Shown piece by piece: positions 56,214-64,000 of a stretch of DNA of 64,000 nucleotides (its first letter is position 1; each line of letters starts with the position of its first letter). The stretch is taken from NCBI RefSeq assembly GCF_020532705.1, contig NZ_JAJAVD010000003.1, positions 166,322 through 230,321 of the forward strand, in the 5' to 3' direction. Below the pieces are notes generated by a model. That model saw only the letters and a program-made list of their open reading frames with translations. It did not search any database and was not told the origin of the DNA. The DNA is from Methylobacillus caricis (GTDB lineage: Bacteria; Pseudomonadota; Gammaproteobacteria; Burkholderiales; Methylophilaceae). Made by a program: the position numbers and the translations under genes.

Positions 56214-56954
56214 ATGCTCATTATTCCTGCTATCGACCTAAAAGATGGTCATTGTGTACGTTTGAAACAAGGTCTGATGGAAGATGCTACGGTATTTTCC
56301 GAAGATCCGGGCGCCATGGCGCAACATTGGGTGGATCAGGGCGGCAAGCGCCTGCATCTGGTCGACTTGAATGGTGCATTTGCTGGAAAACCGGTCAATG
56401 AGGAGGCTATCAAGGCAATTGTCAGTGCTGTAGGTAATGACATTCCTATCCAGCTTGGTGGCGGCATCCGTGATCTGGAGACCATAGAGCGTTATCTGGA
56501 TAACGGGATCGGCTACGTGATTATTGGCACTGCTGCCGTTAAAAGCCCGGGCTTTCTGCATGAGGCTTGTTATGCGTTTCCTGGCCAGATCATGGTTGGT
56601 CTTGATGCCAAGGATGGCAAGGTAGCGGTAGATGGATGGTCCAAGTTGACTGGCCATGACGTGATTGACCTAGCCAAGAAATTTGAAGATTACGGTGTGG
56701 AAGCTATTGTCTATACTGATATTGGTCGCGATGGCATGTTGACTGGCGTCAACATTGAAGCAACAGTGGCATTGGCACAAGCGTTAACCATTCCTGTGAT
56801 TGCCAGTGGGGGTGTAACCAATCTGGACGATGTGCGCCGCCTGGCAGAGGTGGAGAGCGAGGGCGTGATCGGTGCAATCACCGGTCGTGCTATTTATGAA
56901 GGTACCCTGAATTTTTCCCAGGCCCAGGCCCTGGCTGATGAGTTGGCGGGTTAA
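56214..56954 (+). CDS. hisA: ProFAR isomerase HisA
   Basis: 246 residues, a TIM barrel with half-barrel repeats. Catalytic Asp 8 (IPAIDLKDG) and the second Asp (GLDAKDG near 130) are in place. It isomerises ProFAR to PRFAR. Its stop overlaps the hisF start by one base. Confidence 0.96.
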   Translation: MLIIPAIDLKDGHCVRLKQGLMEDATVFSEDPGAMAQHWVDQGGKRLHLVDLNGAFAGKPVNEEAIKAIVSAVGNDIPIQLGGGIRDLETIERYLDNGIGYVIIGTAAVKSPGFLHEACYAFPGQIMVGLDAKDGKVAVDGWSKLTGHDVIDLAKKFEDYGVEAIVYTDIGRDGMLTGVNIEATVALAQALTIPVIASGGVTNLDDVRRLAEVESEGVIGAITGRAIYEGTLNFSQAQALADELAG

Positions 56955-57712
56955 TGGGCTTAGCAAAACGTATCATTCCCTGTTTGGACGTGACTGACGG
57001 CCGGGTGGTCAAGGGCGTCAATTTCCTTGAATTGCGCGATGCCGGCGATCCAGTGGAGATTGCTCGCCGTTACGACGAGCAGGGTGCGGATGAGCTGACT
57101 TTCCTGGATATCACCGCCAGTTCAGATAACCGCGGCCTTATCCTCCATATCATTGAAGAGGTTGCCTCGCAAGTTTTCATCCCGCTAACAGTCGGTGGTG
57201 GTGTAAGAGCGGTTGAGGACGTGCGGCGCTTGCTTAATGCGGGCGCTGATAAAGTGAGCATCAACACTTCTGCCGTGACTAATCCACAATTGGTGGCTGA
57301 TGCTTCTTCCCGTTTTGGTTCACAATGTATTGTGGTGGCGATTGATGCTAAACAGGTTGGGGATCACTGGGAGGTGTTCACCCATGGTGGTCGTCAGGCA
57401 ACTGGTATTGATGCGGTAGAATGGGCTCGCAAGATGGTGGAGCTGGGTGCCGGTGAGTTACTCGTGACCAGCATGGACAGGGATGGCACCAAGATAGGCT
57501 TCAATCTTCCATTGAATCGTGCGATCAGTGATGCAGTGGATGTTCCTATTATTGCATCTGGTGGGGTGGGCAATCTTGTCCACTTGGTCGAGGGAGTGAA
57601 AGAAGGTGGTGCAGATGCCGTATTGGCTGCCAGTATTTTCCATTATGGTGAGTACACTGTACGGCAAGCCAAGGAATATATGCGCGACCATGGGATAGAG
57701 GTGCGGTTGTGA
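56954..57712 (+). CDS. hisF: Imidazole glycerol phosphate synthase cyclase subunit HisF
   Basis: 252 residues, TIM barrel with [12 protein letters not shown] (catalytic Asp 11) and IDAKQV (Asp 130). With HisH it makes imidazole glycerol phosphate and AICAR. It overlaps hisI by four bases. Confidence 0.96.
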   Translation: MGLAKRIIPCLDVTDGRVVKGVNFLELRDAGDPVEIARRYDEQGADELTFLDITASSDNRGLILHIIEEVASQVFIPLTVGGGVRAVEDVRRLLNAGADKVSINTSAVTNPQLVADASSRFGSQCIVVAIDAKQVGDHWEVFTHGGRQATGIDAVEWARKMVELGAGELLVTSMDRDGTKIGFNLPLNRAISDAVDVPIIASGGVGNLVHLVEGVKEGGADAVLAASIFHYGEYTVRQAKEYMRDHGIEVRL

Positions 57713-58101
57713 GTACGCAATGGCTGGATAAAGTCAGTTGGACTGCAGACGGCCTGGTGCCCGTGATTGCCCAGGAGTATGGCACCAACAAGGTATTAAT
57801 GTTTGCCTGGATGAATCGTGAAGCATTGCGCCTGACTGCAGAAACCGGGCAGGCTGTTTATTGGTCCCGTTCGCGTGATCGTCTTTGGCACAAGGGTGAA
57901 GAGTCAGGGCATGTGCAGAAAGTGCATGAAATCAGGCTCGATTGTGACGAGGATGTGGTTCTAATTCTGGTTGAACAGGTTGGTGGCATTGCCTGCCATA
58001 CAGGGAGGCACCACTGTTTTTTCCAGAAGCTGGAAAACAATGATTGGATAGTAGACCAGCCTGTCGTGAAAAGTCCCGAGGAAATCTACCATCATGAGTG
58101 A
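57709..58101 (+). CDS. hisI: Phosphoribosyl-AMP cyclohydrolase HisI
   Basis: 130 residues from a GTG overlapping the hisF stop. The zinc and magnesium motifs DCDEDVVLI and [13 protein letters not shown] are complete. It is the separate cyclohydrolase form; hisE is a second gene overlapping by 8 bases, so the fused HisIE of enterobacteria is not found here. Confidence 0.95.
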   Translation: MSTQWLDKVSWTADGLVPVIAQEYGTNKVLMFAWMNREALRLTAETGQAVYWSRSRDRLWHKGEESGHVQKVHEIRLDCDEDVVLILVEQVGGIACHTGRHHCFFQKLENNDWIVDQPVVKSPEEIYHHE

Positions 58102-58414
58102 TGTGTTGAACAGGCTGGCCGAGTTGCTTGAGCAGCGGAAGCAGGCAGATCCTCAAACTTCCTATGTGGCCAAGCTTTATGCCAAAGGGACGGACACTAT
58201 ACTCAAAAAGATAGGCGAGGAAGCAGCGGAGACAATTATTGCCGCCAAGGATGGGGATACTGACAAAATTGTTTATGAGACTGCAGACCTCTGGTTTCAT
58301 TGCATGGTGATGTTGGCTAATGCTGGTCTCGGACCAGAGCATGTCCTGAATGAGCTGGCCAGGCGTGAAGGCTTGTCTGGCATAGAGGAAAAAGCGTCCC
58401 GTCCGGCTGATTGA
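58094..58414 (+). CDS. hisE: Phosphoribosyl-ATP pyrophosphatase HisE
   Basis: 106 residues, MazG-like fold with [12 protein letters not shown] and the ETADLWFH acidic motif. It hydrolyses phosphoribosyl-ATP, the second step of the pathway. Last his gene of the cluster; the HIT gene starts 47 bases on. Confidence 0.95.
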   Translation: MSDVLNRLAELLEQRKQADPQTSYVAKLYAKGTDTILKKIGEEAAETIIAAKDGDTDKIVYETADLWFHCMVMLANAGLGPEHVLNELARREGLSGIEEKASRPAD

Positions 58415-58461
58415 CCAATGGGAACGCATATCGGTTTTTATGAGGTGAACAGGAATATCTG

Positions 58462-58800
58462 ATGAGTACTGACTGCATTTTTTGTAAGATAGTGACGAAT
58501 GATATTCCCTCCAACAAGTTTTACGAGGATGATGAGGTCATAGTCTTTCATGACATTCGTCCTATTGCACCGGTACACTTCTTAATAGTGCCCAAGTTGC
58601 ATGTCGAGAGCCTGGCGGATTGTGATGAAACGCATCAGAACCTGCTGGGGAAAATGCTTTTATTAGCGCCCAAACTTGCTACCCAGCTAGGTCTGAAGGG
58701 GTTTCGCACCATGATCAATACTGGGCGTGAAGGTGGACAGGAAGTTTTTCATATACACATACATGTATTTGGCGGCGGCGAAACGCTGCCAAAGACCTAA
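58462..58800 (+). CDS. HIT family nucleotide-binding hydrolase
   Basis: 112 residues. The histidine triad HIHIHVF is near residues 98-104, preceded by the CIFCKI zinc-type N-terminus. It is likely a purine nucleoside phosphoramidase (HinT type). It stands between hisE and tatA, as in many betaproteobacteria. Start ATG at 58462 follows GAATATCTG. Confidence 0.92.
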   Translation: MSTDCIFCKIVTNDIPSNKFYEDDEVIVFHDIRPIAPVHFLIVPKLHVESLADCDETHQNLLGKMLLLAPKLATQLGLKGFRTMINTGREGGQEVFHIHIHVFGGGETLPKT

Positions 58801-58818
58801 ATATCAGGAGAACTGGCA

Positions 58819-59034
58819 ATGGGTTCATTTAGTATCTGGCATTGGTTGATTGTACTGGCTATCGTCGTGTTGATTTTTGGCACCAAGAAGTTGCGGAATA
58901 TTGGTAGTGATGTGGGTGGAGCCGTTAAGAGTTTCAAGGAAGCCGTCAATGATGGCAAGTCGGCCCCCGCTCTTGGTGACGAGGGACAAAATAATCCTAT
59001 AGAGAATGAAGTTAGATACAAAGAGAAGCAGTAG
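58819..59034 (+). CDS. tatA: Sec-independent protein translocase TatA
   Basis: 71 residues. One N-terminal helix ([15 protein letters not shown]) and an amphipathic helix ([17 protein letters not shown]) form the standard TatA shape. It builds the variable pore for folded proteins. Start at 58819 behind CAGGAGAA. tatB follows after 17 bases. Confidence 0.95.
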   Translation: MGSFSIWHWLIVLAIVVLIFGTKKLRNIGSDVGGAVKSFKEAVNDGKSAPALGDEGQNNPIENEVRYKEKQ

Positions 59035-59051
59035 CTCAGAGAGATTCTTCA

Positions 59052-59423
59052 TTGTTTGATATTGCTTTCTCTGAACTGGTAGTAATTGGCGTTGTGGCCC
59101 TGATTGTGATCGGCCCGGAAAAGCTACCAAAGGTTGCCCGCACCGTCGGCTTGCTGCTGGGGCGCGTTCAGCGTTATGTAAATGGTGTAAAGTCAGATAT
59201 CAGTCGTGAGCTTCATTTCGAAGAGCTGCAACGCTTGCAAAATGAAGTACGGCAAGGAATCAATCAGGCAGAATCTGCTGTGACCCGGGAAGTTGACCGA
59301 ATCGGAGAGTTAGGCAGGGAGGTTGAGCATGGCCTGAACCAATCTCTGGATGTGAATGCAACTCCAGAAAGCCTGCCTCCGGCCGAAGATATTCAAGAAA
59401 ATAAAGCTGGTAAACTGGATTGA
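59052..59423 (+). CDS. tatB: Sec-independent protein translocase TatB
   Basis: 123 residues from a TTG at 59052; FDIAFSELVVIGVVALIVIGPEKLP is the usual TatB start (read here without the first residue). The longer amphipathic and coiled C-terminal part separates it from TatA. It receives twin-arginine signal peptides with TatC. The stop overlaps the tatC start. Confidence 0.94.
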   Translation: MFDIAFSELVVIGVVALIVIGPEKLPKVARTVGLLLGRVQRYVNGVKSDISRELHFEELQRLQNEVRQGINQAESAVTREVDRIGELGREVEHGLNQSLDVNATPESLPPAEDIQENKAGKLD

Positions 59424-60151
59424 ATCCTTCTGACACTTTTATATCGCATCTGGTAGAGCTGCGTGATCGGTTGTTGCGTATTGTTGTGGGCCTGCTTCTG
59501 ATTATTATTGCATTGTTTCCTTTTGCTAATGATATTTATACTTTTCTGGCCCAGCCCTTATTGAAAAGCCTGCCGGCCGGTGGTCAAATGATTGCCACCG
59601 ATGTCACTACTCCTTTCTTTGTCCCTATGAAGGTAGTGATGCTCACCGCCTTCATTGTTTCACTGCCGCATACCCTTTACCAGATCTGGGCGTTTGTTGC
59701 GCCAGGTTTATATACCCATGAACGTCGCTTGATTGGCCCATTGGTCTTTGCTAGCACGCTTTTATTTCTGTGCGGTATGGCATTTGCATATTTCCTGGTG
59801 TTTCCTGTCGTGTTTGGATTTATCACAGCGACTGCGCCCACAGGTGTTGCGGTTATGACGGATATAGGAAAGTACCTGGATTTTGCCATCACGTTATTCA
59901 TGGCGTTTGGTTTGGCATTTGAAGTGCCAGTGGCGGTTGTATTGCTGGTGAGTGCTGGCGTGGTCAATGTACAGGCACTGCGTCAAGCCAGATCTTATGT
60001 GATAGTCGGAGCCTTCGTTTTGGGGGCTATCTTCACGCCGCCTGATGTCATTTCGCAAATCATGTTGGCTGTCCCCTTGTGGTTGCTATATGAGGCAGGG
60101 ATATTGGTGGCAAGCCTGATGCAGAAAAAGAAAGCCCCTCAACTGCGTTGA
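59420..60151 (+). CDS. tatC: Sec-independent protein translocase TatC
   Basis: 243 residues from a TTG at 59420, six membrane helices. The conserved HLVELRDRL N-terminal segment and FPFANDIYTFLAQPL follow. TatC is the signal-peptide receptor. It converges with the protease gene; only 23 bases separate the stops. Confidence 0.95.
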   Translation: MNPSDTFISHLVELRDRLLRIVVGLLLIIIALFPFANDIYTFLAQPLLKSLPAGGQMIATDVTTPFFVPMKVVMLTAFIVSLPHTLYQIWAFVAPGLYTHERRLIGPLVFASTLLFLCGMAFAYFLVFPVVFGFITATAPTGVAVMTDIGKYLDFAITLFMAFGLAFEVPVAVVLLVSAGVVNVQALRQARSYVIVGAFVLGAIFTPPDVISQIMLAVPLWLLYEAGILVASLMQKKKAPQLR

Positions 60152-60174
60152 TCAAGCTGTATTGCTTTCGGCAG

Positions 60175-61338
60175 TTATTCTTCATTGCGGGCTAGCTCTG
60201 GTTTTGGCCGTTTTCCGATCACAATCGGGATTGTCATTTCTTTCTGGTTGCGCGCGATCTTGACCGTAACCTTCTTCTCGGGTTTCAGGCTGGAAATCAC
60301 GTTAAGCATGGTAGAGCTGTCAATGACTTCTCTGCTGTCGATTTCCAGCAGGATGTCACCCGGGCGTAAACCGGCCTTGTCTGCAGGTCCGCCGCGAAGT
60401 ACCCCCGCAATCAGTGAACCACGGATTTGCTTCATGTGAAATGATTCTGCCAGTTCAGGTGTAATGTCCTGTGCTTCTATTCCTATCCATCCGCGCGTGA
60501 CGCTGCCTTGGCGAATGATTTGTTCCATGACCTGTTTTACCAAGCTGACGGGGATTGCAAAGCCTATGCCCATTGATCCGCCGCTGCGCGAGTAAATGGC
60601 ACTATTGATGCCTACCAAGTTGCCATTAGTATCAATCAACGCGCCACCTGAATTGCCGGGATTGATCGGGGCATCGGTTTGGATGAAGTTTTCAAAAGTA
60701 TTGATCCCCAAATGATTGCGCCCCAAGGCACTGATGATGCCTTGAGTCACTGTTTGGCCAACACCGAACGGATTCCCGATAGCGAGCACTACATCTCCAA
60801 CGCTGATGTTTTCCTGCTGGGCAAATGTGATTGCAGGCAGGTTGCGGACATTAACCTTGAGTAGCGCGAGGTCTGTCTCCGGGTCTGTACCGACCACGCG
60901 AGCAGGGACAGTTCGTCCGTCTGCCAGGGCAATTTCAATTTCATCGGCAGCTTCAATCACATGATGATTGGTCAGTATCAGCCCCTGGCTGTTGACGATG
61001 ACGCCAGAGCCAAGACTGTTTTCGCGCTGGCTCTGCTGTTCGTCCTGTTGCTCACCAAAAAAATGCCGGAACAATGGGTCATCCATGAATGGGTTTTCTG
61101 CGGATTGAGCAGCTTTTTTCGAGGTGAAAATATTCACTACGCTCGGCATCGCGGCTTTTGCGGCTACACTGTAAGAGCCTGGCTGGGCACTGTTTTCTGT
61201 CGTGTTGGTGGGTGCTTCCTTCACGACCAGAGATTTATTGTGGCTAGGGAGTAGTTGTGGGTAAAACAGCTGTACTACGAAAAGTGCAGCAAGACTGATG
61301 GTGACTGTCTGTGCAAAAATAAGCCAGAGTTTGCGCAT
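60175..61338 (-). CDS. HtrA-type serine protease with one PDZ domain (DegS-like)
   Basis: 387 residues from the ATG at 61338. One N-terminal membrane helix (residues 5-25) anchors it. The catalytic triad is His 126, Asp 156 and Ser 230 (GNSGGAL). A single PDZ domain covers about 285-375. One PDZ plus an anchor resembles DegS, but soluble DegQ-type members differ by having two PDZ domains and a cleaved signal. Role in envelope stress is likely; its substrate is unknown. Divergent from the Nif3 gene. Confidence 0.88.
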   Translation of the reverse strand: MRKLWLIFAQTVTISLAALFVVQLFYPQLLPSHNKSLVVKEAPTNTTENSAQPGSYSVAAKAAMPSVVNIFTSKKAAQSAENPFMDDPLFRHFFGEQQDEQQSQRENSLGSGVIVNSQGLILTNHHVIEAADEIEIALADGRTVPARVVGTDPETDLALLKVNVRNLPAITFAQQENISVGDVVLAIGNPFGVGQTVTQGIISALGRNHLGINTFENFIQTDAPINPGNSGGALIDTNGNLVGINSAIYSRSGGSMGIGFAIPVSLVKQVMEQIIRQGSVTRGWIGIEAQDITPELAESFHMKQIRGSLIAGVLRGGPADKAGLRPGDILLEIDSREVIDSSTMLNVISSLKPEKKVTVKIARNQKEMTIPIVIGKRPKPELARNEE

Positions 61339-61379
61339 GTTTTTTCGATTTTGCGTAGATCTAAATATGGAGATTGGCA

Positions 61380-62126
61380 ATGGAGCTGAAACAGCTGGTT
61401 GATTATACCGGACAAATCTTGCAGGTAGAGCGTTACCGTGATTATTGTCCGAACGGCTTGCAGGTCGAGGGCAGGCAGAACGTTGAGAAGATAGTGACTG
61501 GTGTCACGGCTAGCCTGGCTTTTTTGCATGCTGCACAGGAGGCAGGGGCGGACGCAGTACTGGTGCATCATGGCTATTTCTGGCGGAATGAGAATCCAAG
61601 TGTGACGGGCATCAAGCAACAGCGCCTGAAATTCCTGTTGCAAGAGGATATCAATCTGCTTGCTTATCATTTGCCGCTTGATGCGCATATTGAATTTGGA
61701 AACAACGCCGAGCTTGGTCGTATCCTAGGGCTTGAGGTAGAAGGCTGGGCGGGTGAGCAAAAACTGATTGCGTATGGCAGCTTGGTGAAGCCAGGCAGTC
61801 TGGACGCATTTGCTCAAGAAATGGGGGCAATCCTGCGCAGGAAGCCCCAAGTTTTTGGCGAACCGAGAAGGAAAGTTCGCAGAGTGGCCTGGTGTACTGG
61901 AGGTGCTCAGGGTTATTTCGAGGAAGCGATTGCTTTGGGTGTGGATGTGTTTATTAGCGGCGAGGTTTCAGAACAGGTTTATCATCTGGCCGCTGAAACC
62001 GGTGTTGCCTATATTGCCGCAGGTCATCATGCGACTGAGCGATATGGCATACAAGCCCTGGGACGGCACCTTGCGCAACGCTTTCAACTGGAGCACCAGT
62101 TTATTGAAATAGAAAATCCAATATAG
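61380..62126 (+). CDS. Nif3-like dinuclear metal protein (YbgI family)
   Basis: 248 residues from the ATG at 61380, seven bases after GGAG. Metal-binding histidines are in VLVHHGYFW, YHLPLDAH and ITAAGHHATERYG-like regions near the C-terminus. This is the GTP cyclohydrolase 1 type 2/NIF3 superfamily, of uncertain function. It follows the protease gene divergently. petABC, which often comes next in related bacteria, is missing here. Confidence 0.88.
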   Translation: MELKQLVDYTGQILQVERYRDYCPNGLQVEGRQNVEKIVTGVTASLAFLHAAQEAGADAVLVHHGYFWRNENPSVTGIKQQRLKFLLQEDINLLAYHLPLDAHIEFGNNAELGRILGLEVEGWAGEQKLIAYGSLVKPGSLDAFAQEMGAILRRKPQVFGEPRRKVRRVAWCTGGAQGYFEEAIALGVDVFISGEVSEQVYHLAAETGVAYIAAGHHATERYGIQALGRHLAQRFQLEHQFIEIENPI

Positions 62127-62290
62127 TCATTTAACTTTATGATTTAAAAGTAGAAATTAAGGTATTTCTTTTATTCTGTATCTAAAGTCTGTAAAATACC
62201 CGCCAGATTGCGAATTTGCCTGAAAATTTTCCTGGATATGCAGTAAGCCAGAATTTTTTTGGCGAATCTGGATTGATAGTTTTATATATG

Positions 62291-62326
62291 GACGAAAATT
62301 CCGGCATGGAATTTTCGTCTGAATTT
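62291..62326 (+). terminator. Perfect 12-bp hairpin with T-run in the sspA leader
   Basis: Arms 62291-62302 and 62308-62319 are exact complements around a 5-base loop, followed closely by TTTTTT (62324 onwards). It is a textbook terminator shape, but it ends only about 25 bases before sspA. It could be the terminator of the upstream Nif3 gene or an attenuator acting on a transcript that starts near TAAAAT at 62192. The rest of the 226-base gap (62127-62352) holds a weaker CCAGA/TCTGG stem around 62250 and no gene. Confidence 0.75.
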
Positions 62327-62352
62327 TTTCATCAGCCGGGATTGAAATTATT

Positions 62353-62952
62353 ATGATGACTTTGTATTCGGGTACTACCTGCCCATATAGCCACCGTTGC
62401 CGTATCGTGCTATTTGAAAAGGGAATGGACTTTCAGGTGATTGATGTTGATATGGCAAACAAGCCGGAAGACCTGGCAGTGATCAATCCACATAATACGG
62501 TTCCTGTTCTGGTTGAGCGTGACTTGGTGTTGGAACAGGCCAATATCATCAATGAGTATATTGATGAGCGTTTCCCCCATCCACAGCTGATGCCTGCCGA
62601 TCCGGTCATGCGTGCTCGCGCACGCTTGTTCCTGCATAATTTTGAAGATCAGTTGTTCGGTCATATCGGAGATATCGAGTCAGGTAATGCCAAGACGGCA
62701 GACAAGGCAAGGGCGACTATTCGTGACAATCTGACACAGATTGTGCCTTTGTTCAGCCGTCAGCAATATATTCTGGGCGATGAGTTTTCCATGTTGGATG
62801 TGGCAATTGCACCTTTGTTGTGGCGCCTTGGACATTACGGTATTGAGTTGCCTAAGCAGGCAGCCCCTTTACTTAAGTACGCAGAACGTATATTCTCTCG
62901 CCCGGCTTACATCGAAGCGATGACACCTTCTGAAAAAGCAATGCGTAAATAG
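62353..62952 (+). CDS. sspA: Stringent starvation protein A (SspA), GST fold
   Basis: 199 residues. Thioredoxin-like N-terminal part with TTCPYSHRCRIVLFEKG and a helical C-terminal half with LDVAIAPLLWRLGHYGI. SspA binds RNA polymerase with sigma-70 in stationary phase and is not an active glutathione transferase. sspB follows after 8 bases. The long hairpin upstream may control it. Confidence 0.92.
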   Translation: MMTLYSGTTCPYSHRCRIVLFEKGMDFQVIDVDMANKPEDLAVINPHNTVPVLVERDLVLEQANIINEYIDERFPHPQLMPADPVMRARARLFLHNFEDQLFGHIGDIESGNAKTADKARATIRDNLTQIVPLFSRQQYILGDEFSMLDVAIAPLLWRLGHYGIELPKQAAPLLKYAERIFSRPAYIEAMTPSEKAMRK

Positions 62953-62960
62953 GTGGTGAG

Positions 62961-63383
62961 ATGAGCGAAATTACCTCAACCAAGCCATACATGGTTCGCG
63001 CTATTCATGAATGGTGTATGGATAACGGCTTGACGCCGCATTTGTTGGTCGCGGTGAATTCGCAGACGCGCGTGCCAATGGCATATGTGAAGGATGGGCA
63101 AATAGTGCTGAATGTTAATTACAGTGCTACAAAAAATTTGCATATTGGCTCAGATGCTGTTACATTCTCAGCCCGTTTCAGCGGTGCATCGAATGACTTG
63201 TATGTGCCGATTGATGCGGTGCTGGGGATTTTTGCCCGCGAAAATGGACAGGGCATGTTTTTTGAGATGGATCCAGAAGGTTCTGGTCCTGACAAAGGCG
63301 ATGCTGGAGGTGGGGAGAGGGGTGCAGGGAATCCGTCTGATCCGCCGGTAGTAAAAAAGCCATCCTTGAAGGTGGTTAAATAA
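62961..63383 (+). CDS. sspB: ClpXP specificity-enhancing factor SspB
   Basis: 140 residues. N-terminal SspB domain (KPYMVRAIHEWCMDNGLTPH, then ISARFSG-like AVTFSARFSGASNDLYVP) holds ssrA-tagged proteins. The C-terminal linker is glycine-rich and ends with VKKPSLKVVK, which fits the ClpX-binding tail. The stop lies 15 bases before the first tRNA. Confidence 0.92.
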   Translation: MSEITSTKPYMVRAIHEWCMDNGLTPHLLVAVNSQTRVPMAYVKDGQIVLNVNYSATKNLHIGSDAVTFSARFSGASNDLYVPIDAVLGIFARENGQGMFFEMDPEGSGPDKGDAGGGERGAGNPSDPPVVKKPSLKVVK

Positions 63384-63398
63384 GAGTTTTGTGGTTGT

Positions 63399-63474
63399 GC
63401 CGGATTAGCTCAGTTGGTAGAGCAGCGCACTTGTAATGCGAAGGTCGTCAGTTCGATTCCGACATCCGGCACCA
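63399..63474 (+). tRNA. tRNA-Thr (anticodon TGT)
   Basis: 76 bases with CCA encoded. Acceptor, D, anticodon and T arms pair. The anticodon loop reads CTTGTAA. It lies directly after sspB. Confidence 0.96.
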
Positions 63475-63493
63475 TTTCTTCTTTGAAATGCGT

Positions 63494-63522
63494 TTGACAC
63501 TTCGTCAAAATATACGCATAAT
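63494..63522 (+). promoter_or_regulatory. Strong sigma-70 promoter between tRNA-Thr and tRNA-Tyr
   Basis: TTGACA (63494-63499), a 17-base spacer and CATAAT (63517-63522), with CCCGGG just after. The perfect -35, near-perfect -10 and GC-rich discriminator are typical of a stable RNA promoter under stringent control. It would serve tRNA-Tyr, tRNA-Gly, tRNA-Thr and tuf. Confidence 0.85.
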
Positions 63523-63536
63523 CCCGGGTTCTGTTT

Positions 63537-63621
63537 GGAGGGGTGGCCGAGTGGTTAAAGGCGACGGACTGTAAATCCGTTCTCTCAGAGTACGAAGGTT
63601 CGAATCCTTCCCCCTCCACCA
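63537..63621 (+). tRNA. tRNA-Tyr (anticodon GTA)
   Basis: 85 bases, class II with a long variable arm, CCA encoded. Acceptor GGAGGGG pairs with CCCCTCC; anticodon loop CTGTAAA. Confidence 0.97.
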
Positions 63622-63663
63622 ACATGATATTTGGAGCCAGGGTATAGATTTCTGGTTAGATGT

Positions 63664-63739
63664 GCGGGTGTAGCTCAGTTGGTAGAGCACTTGCCTTCCA
63701 AGCAAGATGTCGCGAGTTCGAACCTCGTCGCCCGCTCCA
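63664..63739 (+). tRNA. tRNA-Gly (anticodon TCC)
   Basis: 76 bases, CCA encoded. Acceptor GCGGGTG pairs with CGCCCGC (one G-U); anticodon loop CTTCCAA. Confidence 0.96.
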
Positions 63740-63762
63740 TAGAATTCAGAATTTTAAGAAAC

Positions 63763-63837
<75 letters not shown>

Positions 63838-63877
63838 TTTGGTGCTTGGATATTAAACGCACTCATTAACTTGATAA

Positions 63878-64000
<123 letters not shown>

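Overview
The window looks like chromosomal core DNA of a methylotrophic betaproteobacterium, most likely a Methylophilaceae member close to Methylobacillus or Methylovorus. The main reasons are a hexulose-6-phosphate synthase gene (ribulose monophosphate formaldehyde fixation) inside the histidine locus, an azurin, a cytochrome c4 next to a System II (ResB/CcsB) cytochrome c maturation pair, and the betaproteobacterial order mla - ABC - bolA - grxD - murA - his - tat - ssp - tRNA - tuf. I see no insertion sequence, prophage, CRISPR array or integrase. The window is cut at both ends: it opens inside a thiO-like gene and closes 34 codons into tuf.

Layout. 1-12.6 kb: thiO end, moaC, a BepA-type protease, an orphan soxYZ pair, a zinc secondary alcohol dehydrogenase, a stand-alone zinc-ribbon/PD-(D/E)xK nuclease-like protein, hda and divergent purM, two DUF3108 proteins, an rsmB-type methylase, a dicarboxylate symporter and azurin. 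12.6-19.1 kb: an OprO/P-type porin with a good Pho box, a two-gene RND efflux system and ampD. 19.2-24 kb: pilR-pilS and a small zinc-motif gene, divergent from a three-gene sigma-factor operon. 24-30.3 kb: lptG-lptF divergent from pepA-holC-acidic protein, gcvH, and a PBP7-type endopeptidase. 30.4-37.4 kb: topA, ttcA, a pteridine-reductase-like gene, a MidA/NDUFAF7-like methyltransferase, trmB and engB. 37.5-41.5 kb: cytochrome c4, resB and ccsB. 41.5-44.2 kb: a membrane histidine kinase and a pilin-like gene behind a sigma-54 promoter. 44.3-50.9 kb: mlaFEDCB, an ABC-2 exporter, bolA, grxD and murA. 50.9-58.4 kb: hisGDC, hps, hisBHAFIE. 58.4-63.4 kb: a HIT protein, tatABC, an HtrA-type protease, a Nif3-like protein, sspA and sspB. 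63.4-64 kb: four tRNA genes and the start of tuf.

How the genes work together. Several blocks serve the envelope: Mla lipid transport, LptFG, MurA, AmpD, PBP7, BepA, Tat and HtrA. Others serve electron transfer (azurin, cytochrome c4 and its maturation pair), one-carbon assimilation (hps) and histidine synthesis. HisG is the short form, so a HisZ partner must be encoded elsewhere. The pilS-pilR pair and the distant sigma-54 pilin promoter may form one regulatory circuit.

The most notable signals are: hps as a self-contained, terminator-bounded unit between hisC and hisB; the sigma-54 promoter before the lone pilin; the Pho box before the porin; the zinc-ribbon DUF1887-like nuclease without a CARF domain; nested inverted repeats before cytochrome c4; a strong promoter inside the tRNA cluster; and the absence of petABC between the Nif3 gene and sspA, with a terminator-like hairpin just upstream of sspA. 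I found no clearly new multi-gene system.
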